64,000 bases of DNA from Gammaproteobacteria bacterium. GTDB lineage: Bacteria > Pseudomonadota > Gammaproteobacteria > SZUA-229. The notes under the pieces are model-generated. The model made no database searches and had not been told where the DNA came from. It saw only the letters and a list, made by a program, of their open reading frames with translations. The position numbers and the translations under genes are program-made. Shown here piece by piece: positions 8,959-18,176 of the stretch. The DNA is taken from assembly GCA_013041745.1 (NCBI GenBank), contig JABDRN010000026.1, positions 68,652-132,651 on the forward strand. Reading direction: 5' to 3'. The stretch's first letter is position 1; the number at the start of each line of letters is the position of its first letter.

Positions 8959-10914
8959 ATGTACGAACAGGTATCGCATTCATTACTGAATGAAATTCTG
9001 CAAAAACTGAATCCTGATATCAAGAGTGAGAATATTCGTCACTTCTATACTCGGCTGGGTGCAAACTTTTATTCCATATATTCTCTGTTTCATCTGCTCT
9101 ATGGTGAGCGTGACGATTTCAAGGAGCAGGCGCAGCAACTGGTCGAAACTATGGCTCGCCAGTATATCCTGCGTTCTGATGAGCTAAAGAAAATTGATAT
9201 CGAAAGAGAGAACGACCATAACTGGTTCCTCAGCCAGAAATGGACAGGTATGGCTTTATATGCTGACGGTTTCGCTGGCGACCTGAAAAACCTGGTGTCA
9301 AAAACATCGTACTTTCAGAACCTCGGTGTCAACATGGTCCATGTGATGCCTATCATGGAATGCCCCAATGGCCACAGTGATGGTGGATATGCGGTGAGCG
9401 ACTTCCGCAAGATCGATACCCGAAGAGGTACCATGGAAGATCTCGACAATCTTTCCAGAGAATTCAAAAAACGTGACATCTTACTGACGCTTGACGTCGT
9501 GCTCAATCACACCTCTAATGAACATGAATGGGCGCAGAAAGCCGCGCAGGGCGATGAGAAATACCAGGACTATTATTACGTTTTTCCTAACCGTGAAATA
9601 CCGGATATGTTCGAGGAGACAATGCCTGAAACTTTTCCGGATACCGCGCCTGGAAATTTCACCTGGATCGAGGGTATGGACAAATGGGTGATGACCGTAT
9701 TTAAAGAATTTCAGTGGGACCTCAACTACAGTAACCCTGCTGTATTTATCGAGATGATGGATGTAATCCTGTTCTGGGCAAATCATGGTGCAGATATCGT
9801 TCGTCTCGACGCGGTTGCATTCCTCTGGAAAAAGATCGGCAGCACCTGTCAGAATGAACATGAGGCGCACCTGATACTGCAACTGATGAAGGACTGCTGC
9901 CAGGTGACTGCACCCGGTGTGCTGTTCATCGCGGAAGCTATCGTGGCACCGGTGGAGGTGGCGAAGTACTTTGGTGAAGATGCGATCAATGCCAAGGAAT
10001 GTGAGATCGCCTATAACGCTACCTTCATGTCACTGCTTTGGGACGCAGTGGCGACGAAGAGTACAAAACTGCTGCAGCAGGGCATCAAGAGTTTGCCAGC
10101 AAAACTCGAGCGTGCCACCTGGCTAAACTATATTCGCTGTCATGATGATATCGGTCTTGGCTTTGATGATTTGGATATCCGTCTCGCCGGTTACGATCCA
10201 GTCGCTCACAGGCGTTTTTTGATCGATTACTACACCGGTGAGTTTAAAGAGACAGCTGCCAGAGGCAAGCCCTTCGGCCATAATGCCAAAACCGGCGATG
10301 CAAGGATATCCGGTTCCCTGGCATCGCTGGTCGGACTTGAAACCGCCATCGAAAGCGGTGATCCGAAAGCGATAGATGATGCGATCAAGATAATCATCAT
10401 GTTACATGGCATGATAATGTCTTTCGGTGGTATACCATTGCTGTATTATGGTGATGAGATCGGTACTACCAATGATTACCGTTATATCGAAGATGAGCGC
10501 AAGTCAGGCGATACACGCTGGATGCATCGTCCGACATTCGATTGGGAAAAAGCCGAGTTGCGCAATAAACCAAACACCGTCGAAGGCCGTATATTTAATG
10601 CCTTGAAGAAGATGATATCGGTGCGCAAAGAAATCCCCGCCTTTGCTGATTTCAATAACCGTGAACTACGTGATAGCGGTAACCCGCACCTGTTCGCTTT
10701 CTGCCGTGTTAATCCCCAGAACTTTTCAGACAGGGTGCTCGTGGTAGGCAATTTCGACGCGCATCCGCAGCATATGGAGTTCAGTGACATGAAGGATATC
10801 GGTTTCATGCAGCATCAGCAGTTATATGATTTATACAGCGGTGAAAAACCGGCGATGTTCAAGAATGCACTGGTGGTGCCGCCATATCACTTCTACTGGA
10901 TTCGGGCGGTTTGA
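8959..10914 (+). CDS. ams: Amylosucrase (GH13 subfamily 4)
   Basis: A 651-residue glucansucrase that transfers the glucosyl unit of sucrose onto glucan, releasing fructose. The helical N domain occupies about residues 1-90. The catalytic barrel follows with WTGMALYADGFAGDLKNL, HVMPIMECPNGHSDGGYAVSD and LLTLDVVLNHTSNEHEW. The nucleophile is in DIVRLDAVAFLWKK, the acid/base in LFIAEAIVAPVEV, and the stabiliser in IRCHDDIGLGFDD; the last two read like the amylosucrase versions of these motifs. IMSFGGIPLLYYGDEIGTTNDYRY is also family-typical. Length matches the Neisseria enzyme (about 636). It lacks a signal peptide and so should be cytosolic, linking stored sucrose to alpha-glucan. Confidence 0.92.
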   Translation: MYEQVSHSLLNEILQKLNPDIKSENIRHFYTRLGANFYSIYSLFHLLYGERDDFKEQAQQLVETMARQYILRSDELKKIDIERENDHNWFLSQKWTGMALYADGFAGDLKNLVSKTSYFQNLGVNMVHVMPIMECPNGHSDGGYAVSDFRKIDTRRGTMEDLDNLSREFKKRDILLTLDVVLNHTSNEHEWAQKAAQGDEKYQDYYYVFPNREIPDMFEETMPETFPDTAPGNFTWIEGMDKWVMTVFKEFQWDLNYSNPAVFIEMMDVILFWANHGADIVRLDAVAFLWKKIGSTCQNEHEAHLILQLMKDCCQVTAPGVLFIAEAIVAPVEVAKYFGEDAINAKECEIAYNATFMSLLWDAVATKSTKLLQQGIKSLPAKLERATWLNYIRCHDDIGLGFDDLDIRLAGYDPVAHRRFLIDYYTGEFKETAARGKPFGHNAKTGDARISGSLASLVGLETAIESGDPKAIDDAIKIIIMLHGMIMSFGGIPLLYYGDEIGTTNDYRYIEDERKSGDTRWMHRPTFDWEKAELRNKPNTVEGRIFNALKKMISVRKEIPAFADFNNRELRDSGNPHLFAFCRVNPQNFSDRVLVVGNFDAHPQHMEFSDMKDIGFMQHQQLYDLYSGEKPAMFKNALVVPPYHFYWIRAV

Positions 10915-11036
10915 GTTTGTCGATATTTCAGCTATTGACGATGGTGCCTAATTACAAGCTTCATATAAGACAGTGTCGCCAGTAAAAAAATCAATATTAG
11001 CCATAGAGACCCGGATCGGGCTAAACAGGGATATAG

Positions 11037-11432
11037 ATGAATCTCAGCTTTAACCTTGAAGATGCCAGCCAGGTCGCTATTGGCGCTTTTGCCCTGGCAG
11101 TACCGGTTTCATTTTCGGAGGAAGCATGGAAGTTAGGTGAGTCCTTACCCTTGATTAACCTGTTGCTGGTTTTTATTTTATCTGTCGTGTTTCTAGGATT
11201 ATTCGCATACCAGAGTGTATTTCAGTCAAACATAAAATACAGGATCTCTGTATTCCTGCTGCGGATAGTTATCGCATACCTGATCGCCGCTGTTGTCGTT
11301 TCGCTGGTTTTGATTGCCCTGGACAAATTTCCTTTATTTTCAGAGCCGATGGTGGCGTTGAAACGACTGATCATCATTGCTATGCCGGCGTCGATGGGCG
11401 CTATCATCGTCGATAGTTTCGATAAGGAATAA
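11037..11432 (+). CDS. Small four-helix integral membrane protein, DUF2391-like
   Basis: A 131-residue hydrophobic protein with about four predicted membrane segments ([75 protein letters not shown]). The N-terminal [21 protein letters not shown] and the ending [12 protein letters not shown] recall the DUF2391 (putative integral membrane protein) family. The function is unknown. It stands between amylosucrase and the convergent hydrogenase operon, ending 28 nt from the protease gene, so it probably has its own transcript. Confidence 0.75.
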   Translation: MNLSFNLEDASQVAIGAFALAVPVSFSEEAWKLGESLPLINLLLVFILSVVFLGLFAYQSVFQSNIKYRISVFLLRIVIAYLIAAVVVSLVLIALDKFPLFSEPMVALKRLIIIAMPASMGAIIVDSFDKE

Positions 11433-11460
11433 CGCCTCAAACGAACGCAGAGACTATTCT

Positions 11461-12837
11461 TTATACTTCCTGAAAATACCCGATTCTTCCGTTACGACAT
11501 TCAAGCAGGATGTTTTTACTGTTGCTTATGACGGTTCTCAATTCATTCAATGAATGGATATGCTGATCATTTGCTTTGACGATCAGTTCGCCCACGGGCC
11601 ATTCCATGTCGTCAGCCTGCGTTCCCTGGTGGACATGTGTGACTGCAAGTGCGGGCTCGTCCTGGTCGATGATCTGCAGCATATCTATCCTGGCGTTGGC
11701 ATCGACTTCATGCATGGCCTCGATGATCTCGAAACTGAGCTGCTGGATGATCATGCCGAACACTTCGAGATATTCTCTCTCGTTAACGATCGGGTATGAG
11801 ACGATACCTTTCTCTGGATTGCGCATGGCATTGGCAGTCGTAGTGCTGATCTCACCATCTCTGAGATATTTCAGCTCGACCTGCTTGCCGATCGGGATCA
11901 GTTTTATCACATCAAAAATATTTTTATGCCTGAAACGTCCTTCTTCACCGATGACGATGCCGTGACGATCGAACTCGATATCATTGACCGAGATGATCAC
12001 ATCACGTGCTCGAATGCCGGCCGCTTCGAGAAAACCCTTTGCCTCGACCTTGGCAACGATGACACCTTTAGGTGTTGACTGTTTTAAAAGTGTATTGAAG
12101 TTGCTGGCATTTTTTTGAAGCTTGCCGCCGAGGCCGGCGAACAGCGGCTCATTATGCTGCAACAGGTTATCGATGATGATCTTTACAAATCCGGCAGGAG
12201 TGATAAAACCGATATTTTCAGCGCCGATCATCACGGCTGTATTCAATCCGACTACCTTGCCATCACTGGAGATACTCGGCCCGCCGGAGTTTCCCGGGTT
12301 GATGGCCGCGTCTGTGACGAATCGTTCTGTCGTATACTCGGAACCAGAAACGAAGTTCGTTATCTCGCCACCGGAAACATTCGGTTCGACCATCCCCATC
12401 GGGTAGCCGATAGCTTTTATCTCTTCACCCCTGGACAGGGTGGAGCCCTCCTTCAATTCCAGGTACTCGATATCACTGAAGGCGAGGGTCTTGAATCGTT
12501 CAAGCTCACCGTCTGAAAGTTTGATCAGGGCAACATCTGGTTCCAGTTGTTTTACCAGACCGACAACATCAGCTTCGAACCTTTCTTCACTGGTCAGCAT
12601 CGAGCTGACTTTAATCTTGACCGCATTCCTGGCGACATGTGCATTGGTTACGATATGTCCTTCGAGATTCTTGTATTTAATAAAAAAACCGGAACCAGCC
12701 CAGCTTGCGGGAATCTTGATCGCCGGATTCATCACCGACCGAATATCTTCGTCAAGGTTTCCTTCGATATGGATCTGAACCACGCCAGCCATCATCTGTT
12801 TCGCGATATGTGTGAAGCTACTGTTTTTCTTTGTCAT
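11461..12837 (-). CDS. Trypsin-like serine protease with PDZ domains, last gene of the hox operon
   Basis: A 458-residue protein with an intact chymotrypsin-fold triad: His in GHIVTNAHVARNA, Asp in LEPDVALIKLSD and Ser in NPGNSGGPSISSDG. One PDZ domain follows (about residues 245-335, ARDVIISVNDIEFDRHG) and a second PDZ-like stretch lies near the C terminus (VGELIVKANDQHIHSLNELRTVI). There is no signal peptide, unlike periplasmic DegP/DegQ, so it should act in the cytoplasm. The ATG at 12837 follows AGAGGA closely; a GTG three bases upstream is the alternative. It overlaps hoxW by about 20 nt, implying translational coupling to hydrogenase maturation. It could be a stress protease merely caught in the operon. 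Confidence 0.85.
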   Translation of the reverse strand: MTKKNSSFTHIAKQMMAGVVQIHIEGNLDEDIRSVMNPAIKIPASWAGSGFFIKYKNLEGHIVTNAHVARNAVKIKVSSMLTSEERFEADVVGLVKQLEPDVALIKLSDGELERFKTLAFSDIEYLELKEGSTLSRGEEIKAIGYPMGMVEPNVSGGEITNFVSGSEYTTERFVTDAAINPGNSGGPSISSDGKVVGLNTAVMIGAENIGFITPAGFVKIIIDNLLQHNEPLFAGLGGKLQKNASNFNTLLKQSTPKGVIVAKVEAKGFLEAAGIRARDVIISVNDIEFDRHGIVIGEEGRFRHKNIFDVIKLIPIGKQVELKYLRDGEISTTTANAMRNPEKGIVSYPIVNEREYLEVFGMIIQQLSFEIIEAMHEVDANARIDMLQIIDQDEPALAVTHVHQGTQADDMEWPVGELIVKANDQHIHSLNELRTVISNSKNILLECRNGRIGYFQEV

Positions 12838-13348
12838 CACTTCCTCTTATCGTCAACCAGTGCTCATGATCAGTTGTTAGCAATTGCTTGATGAATTTAT
12901 ATCCCCGCTGCAGGTTCAGCCTGGCCTGTTGTGACAGTTCCTGGCCTAGCCCGAAATTATAACCACGAATCGATAGCATATATGATGGCGGTGGTATGCG
13001 CTGGTTTATCTGCTGGTATACATCCAGTACCGAAGCTGGACTCATGGCATGTGTGGTATAACTATTATCACGATCGGGATGCAGTTGGTAAAATTCATAA
13101 GGTGCTTCAGCAGATACGCTGGCATCGATAAACAGTACACGATCTCGATGCTCGATATCGACCGAGTGTTCTATCTGTAACTGGTAATCGGTCAACAGCT
13201 CGACATCATCGAGGTAACGTTCGGAGGGTTTGTCTATTTCGAGCAGCTCAAACATCGCTGGACCAAGGCCATCGTCACCGCGTGACGGATTACCATAGGT
13301 AAAGATCAGTGTCGGTGCTATATCGTTATACGGTTCTGCTGATTTCAC
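12818..13348 (-). CDS. hoxW: Hydrogenase maturation endopeptidase
   Basis: A 176-residue member of the HyaD/HybD/HoxW peptidase family, which trims the C-terminal peptide of the [NiFe] large subunit after nickel insertion. The N-terminal motif TYGNPSRGDDGLGPAMFELLE contains the nickel-sensing Asp. A second conserved part reads RVLFIDASVSAEAPYEFY, and the C-terminal half has HAMSPASVLDVYQQI, where the His is the expected second ligand. A GTG start lies inside the last 23 nt of hoxH, and its own end overlaps the protease gene. The pair hoxH-hoxW is tightly coupled. Confidence 0.9.
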   Translation of the reverse strand: MKSAEPYNDIAPTLIFTYGNPSRGDDGLGPAMFELLEIDKPSERYLDDVELLTDYQLQIEHSVDIEHRDRVLFIDASVSAEAPYEFYQLHPDRDNSYTTHAMSPASVLDVYQQINQRIPPPSYMLSIRGYNFGLGQELSQQARLNLQRGYKFIKQLLTTDHEHWLTIRGSDDKEKQ

Positions 13349-14831
13349 CCGTTACTCTTTTTTCAAGACGATCTATCAACTCATCATTCGCATTGATCAG
13401 GTTGATCTGTAGAGGCATCTTACCGATAGCGTGGGTGGCACATGACAGGCATGGGTCATAGGCGCGCACCGCTACCTCGACCTGGTTGAGCAGCGCTTCG
13501 CTTAGTTTGTTGCCATCGAGATACTGGCTGGCGACCTTGCGTATCGATTCATTCATCGCCTGGTTGTTATTGGTGGTCGATACGATCAGGTTGGCTTTTT
13601 CCACGATGCCATCATCGTTGATCTCATAATGGTGGAACAGGGTGCCGCGCGGTGCTTCGATTACACCGATACCGGTACTCTGAAGTTCGCCCCTGTTGAG
13701 CAGCTCCGTTCCCGAGATATCGCTGTCGTTCAAAAGCTCTTTGATGGCTTCGGCGCAATGCAATACTTCGATCAGACGTGCCCAGTGAAAAGCCAGAGTC
13801 GACTGTATGGGCAGGCCTTTTCCTGTAGCGATAAATTCCTGGCGCTCTTTCTCTGCCATCGGCGTGGTGAAGAAATCACAGTTATTGACCCTGGCCAATG
13901 GTCCAACACGATACCAGCCATCATCCTGCCCGAGAGAAGTGATGAACGGAAACTTCATATAACTCCAGTTCTTCACACCTTCTTTTATGTAGTCACCATA
14001 GCGGGTGTAATCGACGTGGTCAAAGATGACATTGCCTTTATCATCTTTCGCACGCAGGCCGCCATGGTAGATGTCAAAGGCACCGTCCTCAGCGATCAGG
14101 CTGAGCATGTTGCTGTCTATGGTGCCAAACGACATATGGTAATCATAGTGCTCGAAGAAGATACGTTTGATCAGGTCGACCGCATCCTGTGACCAACTGA
14201 TCATCTGTTCGATATCTTGTTTCAGGTAATCGATCTCTTTTTTACTCACGTTCTTGTTGACGCCACCGGGGATCGCACCGGTACCATGAATCCGTTTGCC
14301 GGAGGTGATGCGTATCACTTCCTGGCCATATTTTCGAAGCAGCACGCCCTGTTTAGCGATCTCCGGGCTGTCTTCGATAACCCCGATGATATTGCGATGA
14401 CGGACATCGTCATCGAAGCCGAACAGCAGGTCAGGCGAACACAGGTGAAAGAAATGCAGGGCATGTGATTGCAGTGTCTGGCCAAAATGCATCAGCCGTC
14501 TGATCTTTTCTGCGGTGGCTGTGAGTTCGGTGGCACCGACGATCATGTCGGTTGCTTTGGCAGCAGCGAGGTGATGGCTTACCGGGCAGATGCCGCACAG
14601 GCGCTGAACCAGTACCGGCAATTCCCAGTAGGGCCTGCCCTGGATAAATTTTTCGAAACCACGAAATTCGGAGATGTGAAGCCGAGCCTGTTTGATGTTC
14701 AGGTTCTCATCCTGCAGTAAGGTTACCTTGCCATGACCTTCTACACGGGTCAGTGGATTGATGACAATACGTTCCAGGTCTTTCGGGTTGTCTGCAGTTT
14801 CCAGCTGTGATGTTATTGTCTCTGATGACAT
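13326..14831 (-). CDS. hoxH: NAD-reducing [NiFe]-hydrogenase large subunit
   Basis: The 501-residue catalytic subunit carries both Ni-Fe ligand motifs: RLCGICPVSHH near the N terminus and DPCLSCATH near the C terminus. The 34 residues after the final His (AIGKMPLQINL onward) are the peptide that HoxW should remove. INPLTRVEGHGKV at the start is also characteristic. In the group 3d soluble hydrogenase, HoxH-HoxY oxidises H2 and passes electrons to HoxFU for NAD reduction, reversibly. It follows hoxY by 45 nt. The hyp genes for Fe-cofactor assembly are not in the window. Confidence 0.95.
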   Translation of the reverse strand: MSSETITSQLETADNPKDLERIVINPLTRVEGHGKVTLLQDENLNIKQARLHISEFRGFEKFIQGRPYWELPVLVQRLCGICPVSHHLAAAKATDMIVGATELTATAEKIRRLMHFGQTLQSHALHFFHLCSPDLLFGFDDDVRHRNIIGVIEDSPEIAKQGVLLRKYGQEVIRITSGKRIHGTGAIPGGVNKNVSKKEIDYLKQDIEQMISWSQDAVDLIKRIFFEHYDYHMSFGTIDSNMLSLIAEDGAFDIYHGGLRAKDDKGNVIFDHVDYTRYGDYIKEGVKNWSYMKFPFITSLGQDDGWYRVGPLARVNNCDFFTTPMAEKERQEFIATGKGLPIQSTLAFHWARLIEVLHCAEAIKELLNDSDISGTELLNRGELQSTGIGVIEAPRGTLFHHYEINDDGIVEKANLIVSTTNNNQAMNESIRKVASQYLDGNKLSEALLNQVEVAVRAYDPCLSCATHAIGKMPLQINLINANDELIDRLEKRVTGEISRTV

Positions 14832-14876
14832 TTTGATCTCTCTTTTTCGCTGTTAGTGCTAATTGGTTTATCTGGC

Positions 14877-15455
14877 TTAGTCATAGTGGATCAATGAATA
14901 CGGAAAAGTTATCTCTTCTCCGGCCAGGATTTCATTCAGGAATGTCCATAACGTATCTGCCGATGGTGGGCAGCCGGGCAGGAAATAATCGATCTTGACC
15001 ACTTCATGAACCGGGTGAACCTTGTCCAGCAGCAGCGGGATTTCAGGGTCATCCGGTATCTGAGGGTTTTCCACACCGATGCCATTGATATAGGCTTCTA
15101 CAAGGCATTCCTTGAGCTCGAACTGGTTGCGCATGGCGGGTACGCCGCCATTCACCGCACAGGCGCCGACAGCGACCAGTATCTTGCAATGCCGGCGAAA
15201 GTCTCTTAATACTTCGACATTTTCCGCGTTGGCGACGCCGCCCTCGATCAGGCCGATGTCACAGGGGCCGACCTCCTTTATATCCGTTATCGGTGATCGG
15301 TCAAACTCCACCAGTTCGACCAGCTGCAGTATGCGTTCGTCGATATCCAGAAATGACATGTGGCAGCCAAAGCAGCCGCATAGTGCGGCGGTGGCGATAC
15401 GTGGTTTCTGCTTCTCTCCGCTTTCGTTGACGGTGTTATCTGTCATCTCAGTCAT
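14877..15455 (-). CDS. hoxY: NAD-reducing hydrogenase small subunit
   Basis: A 192-residue small subunit holding the proximal [4Fe-4S] cluster. Cysteine ligands are visible in ALCGCFGCHMSFLDIDE, in VGACAVNGGVPAMRN and in YFLPGCPPSADTLW. Length agrees with HoxY, which lacks the second cluster domain of membrane hydrogenases. The ORF track starts at 15482, but the ATG at 15455 is preceded by CAGGA and overlaps the hoxU stop by a few bases. A second ATG nine bases later is also possible. It lies third in hoxFUYH. Confidence 0.93.
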   Translation of the reverse strand: MTEMTDNTVNESGEKQKPRIATAALCGCFGCHMSFLDIDERILQLVELVEFDRSPITDIKEVGPCDIGLIEGGVANAENVEVLRDFRRHCKILVAVGACAVNGGVPAMRNQFELKECLVEAYINGIGVENPQIPDDPEIPLLLDKVHPVHEVVKIDYFLPGCPPSADTLWTFLNEILAGEEITFPYSLIHYD

Positions 15456-16185
15456 TAGCGTTTTCCTGCTGATTGTTGGCACTGGCTACATCACCGACCA
15501 CACTGATCGGTTTGTTATCATAGAGGCGATCACCGATGGGCTGGTCGTAGCCGACATGTTTTGGCAATATGGCACCCACAGGGCAGACAGAAACGGCTTT
15601 GTCACTGGCAGACAGCGCGCTATTACCGAGTTTCCCGCTGGCTGAATTGATCACCAGGCGGCTCTCCAGTCCACGACCGGTGATCGAGAAAACATTCTTT
15701 TTATCGACATCACGACTGGCCCTGACACAGAGCTCACATAATATGCAGCGATTAAAATCGATCGCGATATCCGGATGTGAGGCGTCGACGCTGCGCTTGG
15801 GAAAAAAGTGGGTGTAGTGCGGGCTTAACATGCGTGTGTAATAAGCCACGGCCTGAAGCTGGCAGGCGCCACTTTTTTCACAGCCAGGGCAGACATGGTT
15901 GCCTTCGACGAATAACATCTGCAGGATATTTCGCCGCTGTTCCATTATGCGTTCTGAACTGTTATCGACCTCCAGGCCTTCTGCAGCGGGTAGGGTACAG
16001 GCACTCATATGACGGCCATTGACGTCGACAATGCACACCCTGCAGCTGCCATGTGGTGCGAACTCCGGGTTGTGGCACAGGTGGGGTATATACTCGCCGG
16101 CCCTGAGGGCGGCATCCATGATGGTATCGCCATCCTGAAATGGTATGCTTTTTCCATCCAGTTTGAACGTTTTTTCAGTGCTCAT
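15448..16185 (-). CDS. hoxU: NAD-reducing hydrogenase diaphorase gamma subunit
   Basis: A 245-residue iron-sulfur protein homologous to the NuoG N terminus. It has a [2Fe-2S] ferredoxin domain (CHNPEFAPHGSCRVCIV with ACTLPA), a His/Cys [4Fe-4S] site (NHVCPGCEKSGACQLQAVAYY) and a further four-Cys motif (CILCELCVRASRDVDKKNVF). It wires HoxF to HoxHY. It overlaps hoxF by 4 nt (ATGA type) and hoxY by a few bases, so the diaphorase and hydrogenase genes are translationally linked. Confidence 0.93.
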   Translation of the reverse strand: MSTEKTFKLDGKSIPFQDGDTIMDAALRAGEYIPHLCHNPEFAPHGSCRVCIVDVNGRHMSACTLPAAEGLEVDNSSERIMEQRRNILQMLFVEGNHVCPGCEKSGACQLQAVAYYTRMLSPHYTHFFPKRSVDASHPDIAIDFNRCILCELCVRASRDVDKKNVFSITGRGLESRLVINSASGKLGNSALSASDKAVSVCPVGAILPKHVGYDQPIGDRLYDNKPISVVGDVASANNQQENAND

Positions 16186-17999
16186 GATTCATCCTGTCCG
16201 GCTGTATTTAATAATGGTTCGTACTCGATATGGGCTTCAGCATCGTCACGTCCGGTGATCTGTCTGGATTCTTCCAGTGCGGCATCGAGGTCAAAAGCGG
16301 GTTCGAAGCCCCTGTTAGCCAGTCTCTGCATATAGATCTGTGGAAATTTTTCCAGGGTATCGAGCACCGGTTTAGGTGCGGTAACGCCAAGCCCGCAATG
16401 GCTGTTCTGCTGCATAATCTGCCCGATGTTCTCCATCTCTTTGAGATCGTTGTGAGTGGCGTGACCAACCATGACTTTATCGACCAGGTCTTTCATCAGT
16501 GCCCCGCCGACCCGGCAAGGGGTACAGAATCCACAGCTCTCATGGCAGAAGAAGTGGCAGAAGTTCTGAACCATTTCCAGCATATCACGCTGCTGGTTGA
16601 ATATCATGAATGAGCCGCCTGTAGAAAGGTCTTCAAAAGCGATGCTGCGATGAAACTCCTGTGCGGGGACGGTCGAGCCCGCAGCGCCTGCGACCTGAAC
16701 GGCCTGCGTGTCGTGAGCGCCGCAGTCTTCGAGTACCTGTTCTATGGAGACGCCAAATGGGTATTCATATATGCCGGGACGTGCACAGTCACCACTGATA
16801 CTGAGCAGCTTGGTGCCAGTTGATTCACTGCTACCGACGGAGCCATACCAGTCGGCACCGAATACCGCAATCTTGGCTGCAGCGACGAAAGTCTCGACGT
16901 TATTGACCACAGTCGGCTGGTTACAAAAACCATTTGTTACAGGAAAAGGGGGCCGTTTGCGTGGGATACCGCGTTTGCCTTCCAGCGATTCGATGAGCGA
17001 AGATTCTTCACCACATATGTAGGCACCGGCACCCAGGTGAATGTCTATGTCAAAATCAAAGCCCTCATGGCCACAGATATTTTTACCGAGCAGGTTTGCA
17101 TCACGTCTTTTCTGTAGTGTCTGCTCCAGGTCATCAAGCAAATAACGGTATTCGCCACGAAGGTAGATATAACCTTTTTTAGCACCGATGATGCCGGCAC
17201 AGAGCGTCATACCTTCGCAGACATTATCTGCATAACTATTCAATAGTATGCGATCTTTGAATGTGCCAGGTTCACCTTCATCGGCATTACATACCACGTA
17301 ATGTTGATCGGAATCTGTATCACGGCAAAAACGCCATTTCAGCGCTGTCTTGAAACCGGCACCGCCACGGCCACGCAGACCGGACTGTTCTAAAATCTCG
17401 AGCAGAGCATCGCTGCCATTTTTTTGCAACGACTCGATGGCGCTGCCATTGATGATCTTGTCATCGAGCAGGATGTCGCTGCGCTGGATATTGTCTTCCA
17501 CAACGAAGAACGATGCTGGCCAGTCGCTCAGCGGAGTATCCTCTTCGATCAGTTCCGCGATCTTACTGATGCGCTCTTCATTTAAACCGGAAACAGTCAT
17601 GCCATTGACCAGTAGAGCGGGTCCCTGGTCACAGATACCGGTGCACGAAGTCACGCTGACTGTCACCCTGCCGTCTATCCTGGGAGTACCGGGTTCGATA
17701 TCGAGCTTTTCACAGAGGCTATCGATCAGGGACTGGTTACCGAGCATGCGGTCAGTGATGTTGTCACTGAAAAGTATGTCAAAAGTGCCGCGGGCTTTAC
17801 GGTGCAGGAAGCTATAGAAATCGATAACGCCATAGATCTGAACAGCTGGCAGATTCAGTTTGCTTGCCAGTATCTCGACAGCATTCTCAGGGATATAAGA
17901 ATAACGCTGCTGGATCGCGCACAGATCCTGCAGCAGGAGTTCAGGTGCATTTTCAGTAGCGGATAGAAGCTCGCTTACGAAGTTTTCGATGTTCTTCAT
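16182..17999 (-). CDS. hoxF: NAD-reducing hydrogenase diaphorase alpha subunit with HoxE-like N-terminal domain
   Basis: A 605-residue protein, the long Ralstonia-type HoxF. Residues about 1-165 are a HoxE/NuoE-like thioredoxin-fold domain. Residues about 190-600 are NuoF-like: LRGRGGAGFKTALKWRF (FMN/NADH loop), CNADEGEPGTFKDR, GAGAYICGEESSLIESLEGKRG, and the [4Fe-4S] ligands in ESCGFCTPCRVGG plus NSHCGLG. It oxidises or reduces NAD(H) via FMN. In the NuoE-like part only the second cysteine pair (SCTGIC) is present, while the first pair position reads FSDNITDRMLG. No separate hoxE exists here. First gene of the operon; upstream 177 bp face a divergent thioredoxin/DsbD gene. Confidence 0.93.
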   Translation of the reverse strand: MKNIENFVSELLSATENAPELLLQDLCAIQQRYSYIPENAVEILASKLNLPAVQIYGVIDFYSFLHRKARGTFDILFSDNITDRMLGNQSLIDSLCEKLDIEPGTPRIDGRVTVSVTSCTGICDQGPALLVNGMTVSGLNEERISKIAELIEEDTPLSDWPASFFVVEDNIQRSDILLDDKIINGSAIESLQKNGSDALLEILEQSGLRGRGGAGFKTALKWRFCRDTDSDQHYVVCNADEGEPGTFKDRILLNSYADNVCEGMTLCAGIIGAKKGYIYLRGEYRYLLDDLEQTLQKRRDANLLGKNICGHEGFDFDIDIHLGAGAYICGEESSLIESLEGKRGIPRKRPPFPVTNGFCNQPTVVNNVETFVAAAKIAVFGADWYGSVGSSESTGTKLLSISGDCARPGIYEYPFGVSIEQVLEDCGAHDTQAVQVAGAAGSTVPAQEFHRSIAFEDLSTGGSFMIFNQQRDMLEMVQNFCHFFCHESCGFCTPCRVGGALMKDLVDKVMVGHATHNDLKEMENIGQIMQQNSHCGLGVTAPKPVLDTLEKFPQIYMQRLANRGFEPAFDLDAALEESRQITGRDDAEAHIEYEPLLNTAGQDES

Positions 18000-18176
18000 G
18001 CGTTAAATCTGCCTCAGGTTAATCTGTTTCATTGTTAACGAGAATCCTACATCCATTATGGGTCAAATAGCTGGATTCAACAAATAATTTTTTGCTGCAG
18101 ATAGAGATATCACTCTCGTTTTGCTAGCATGGAATATAACAACAGCTTAATAGTATCACTTGAATTTATAAAGAAG

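Noticed and set aside
13629-14192. 187-residue plus-strand ORF
   Set aside because: Antisense shadow of hoxH; translation has no recognised family pattern while hoxH is unmistakable.
15112-15645. 177-residue plus-strand ORF
   Set aside because: Antisense shadow of hoxY/hoxU, serine- and proline-rich as expected from reverse reading.
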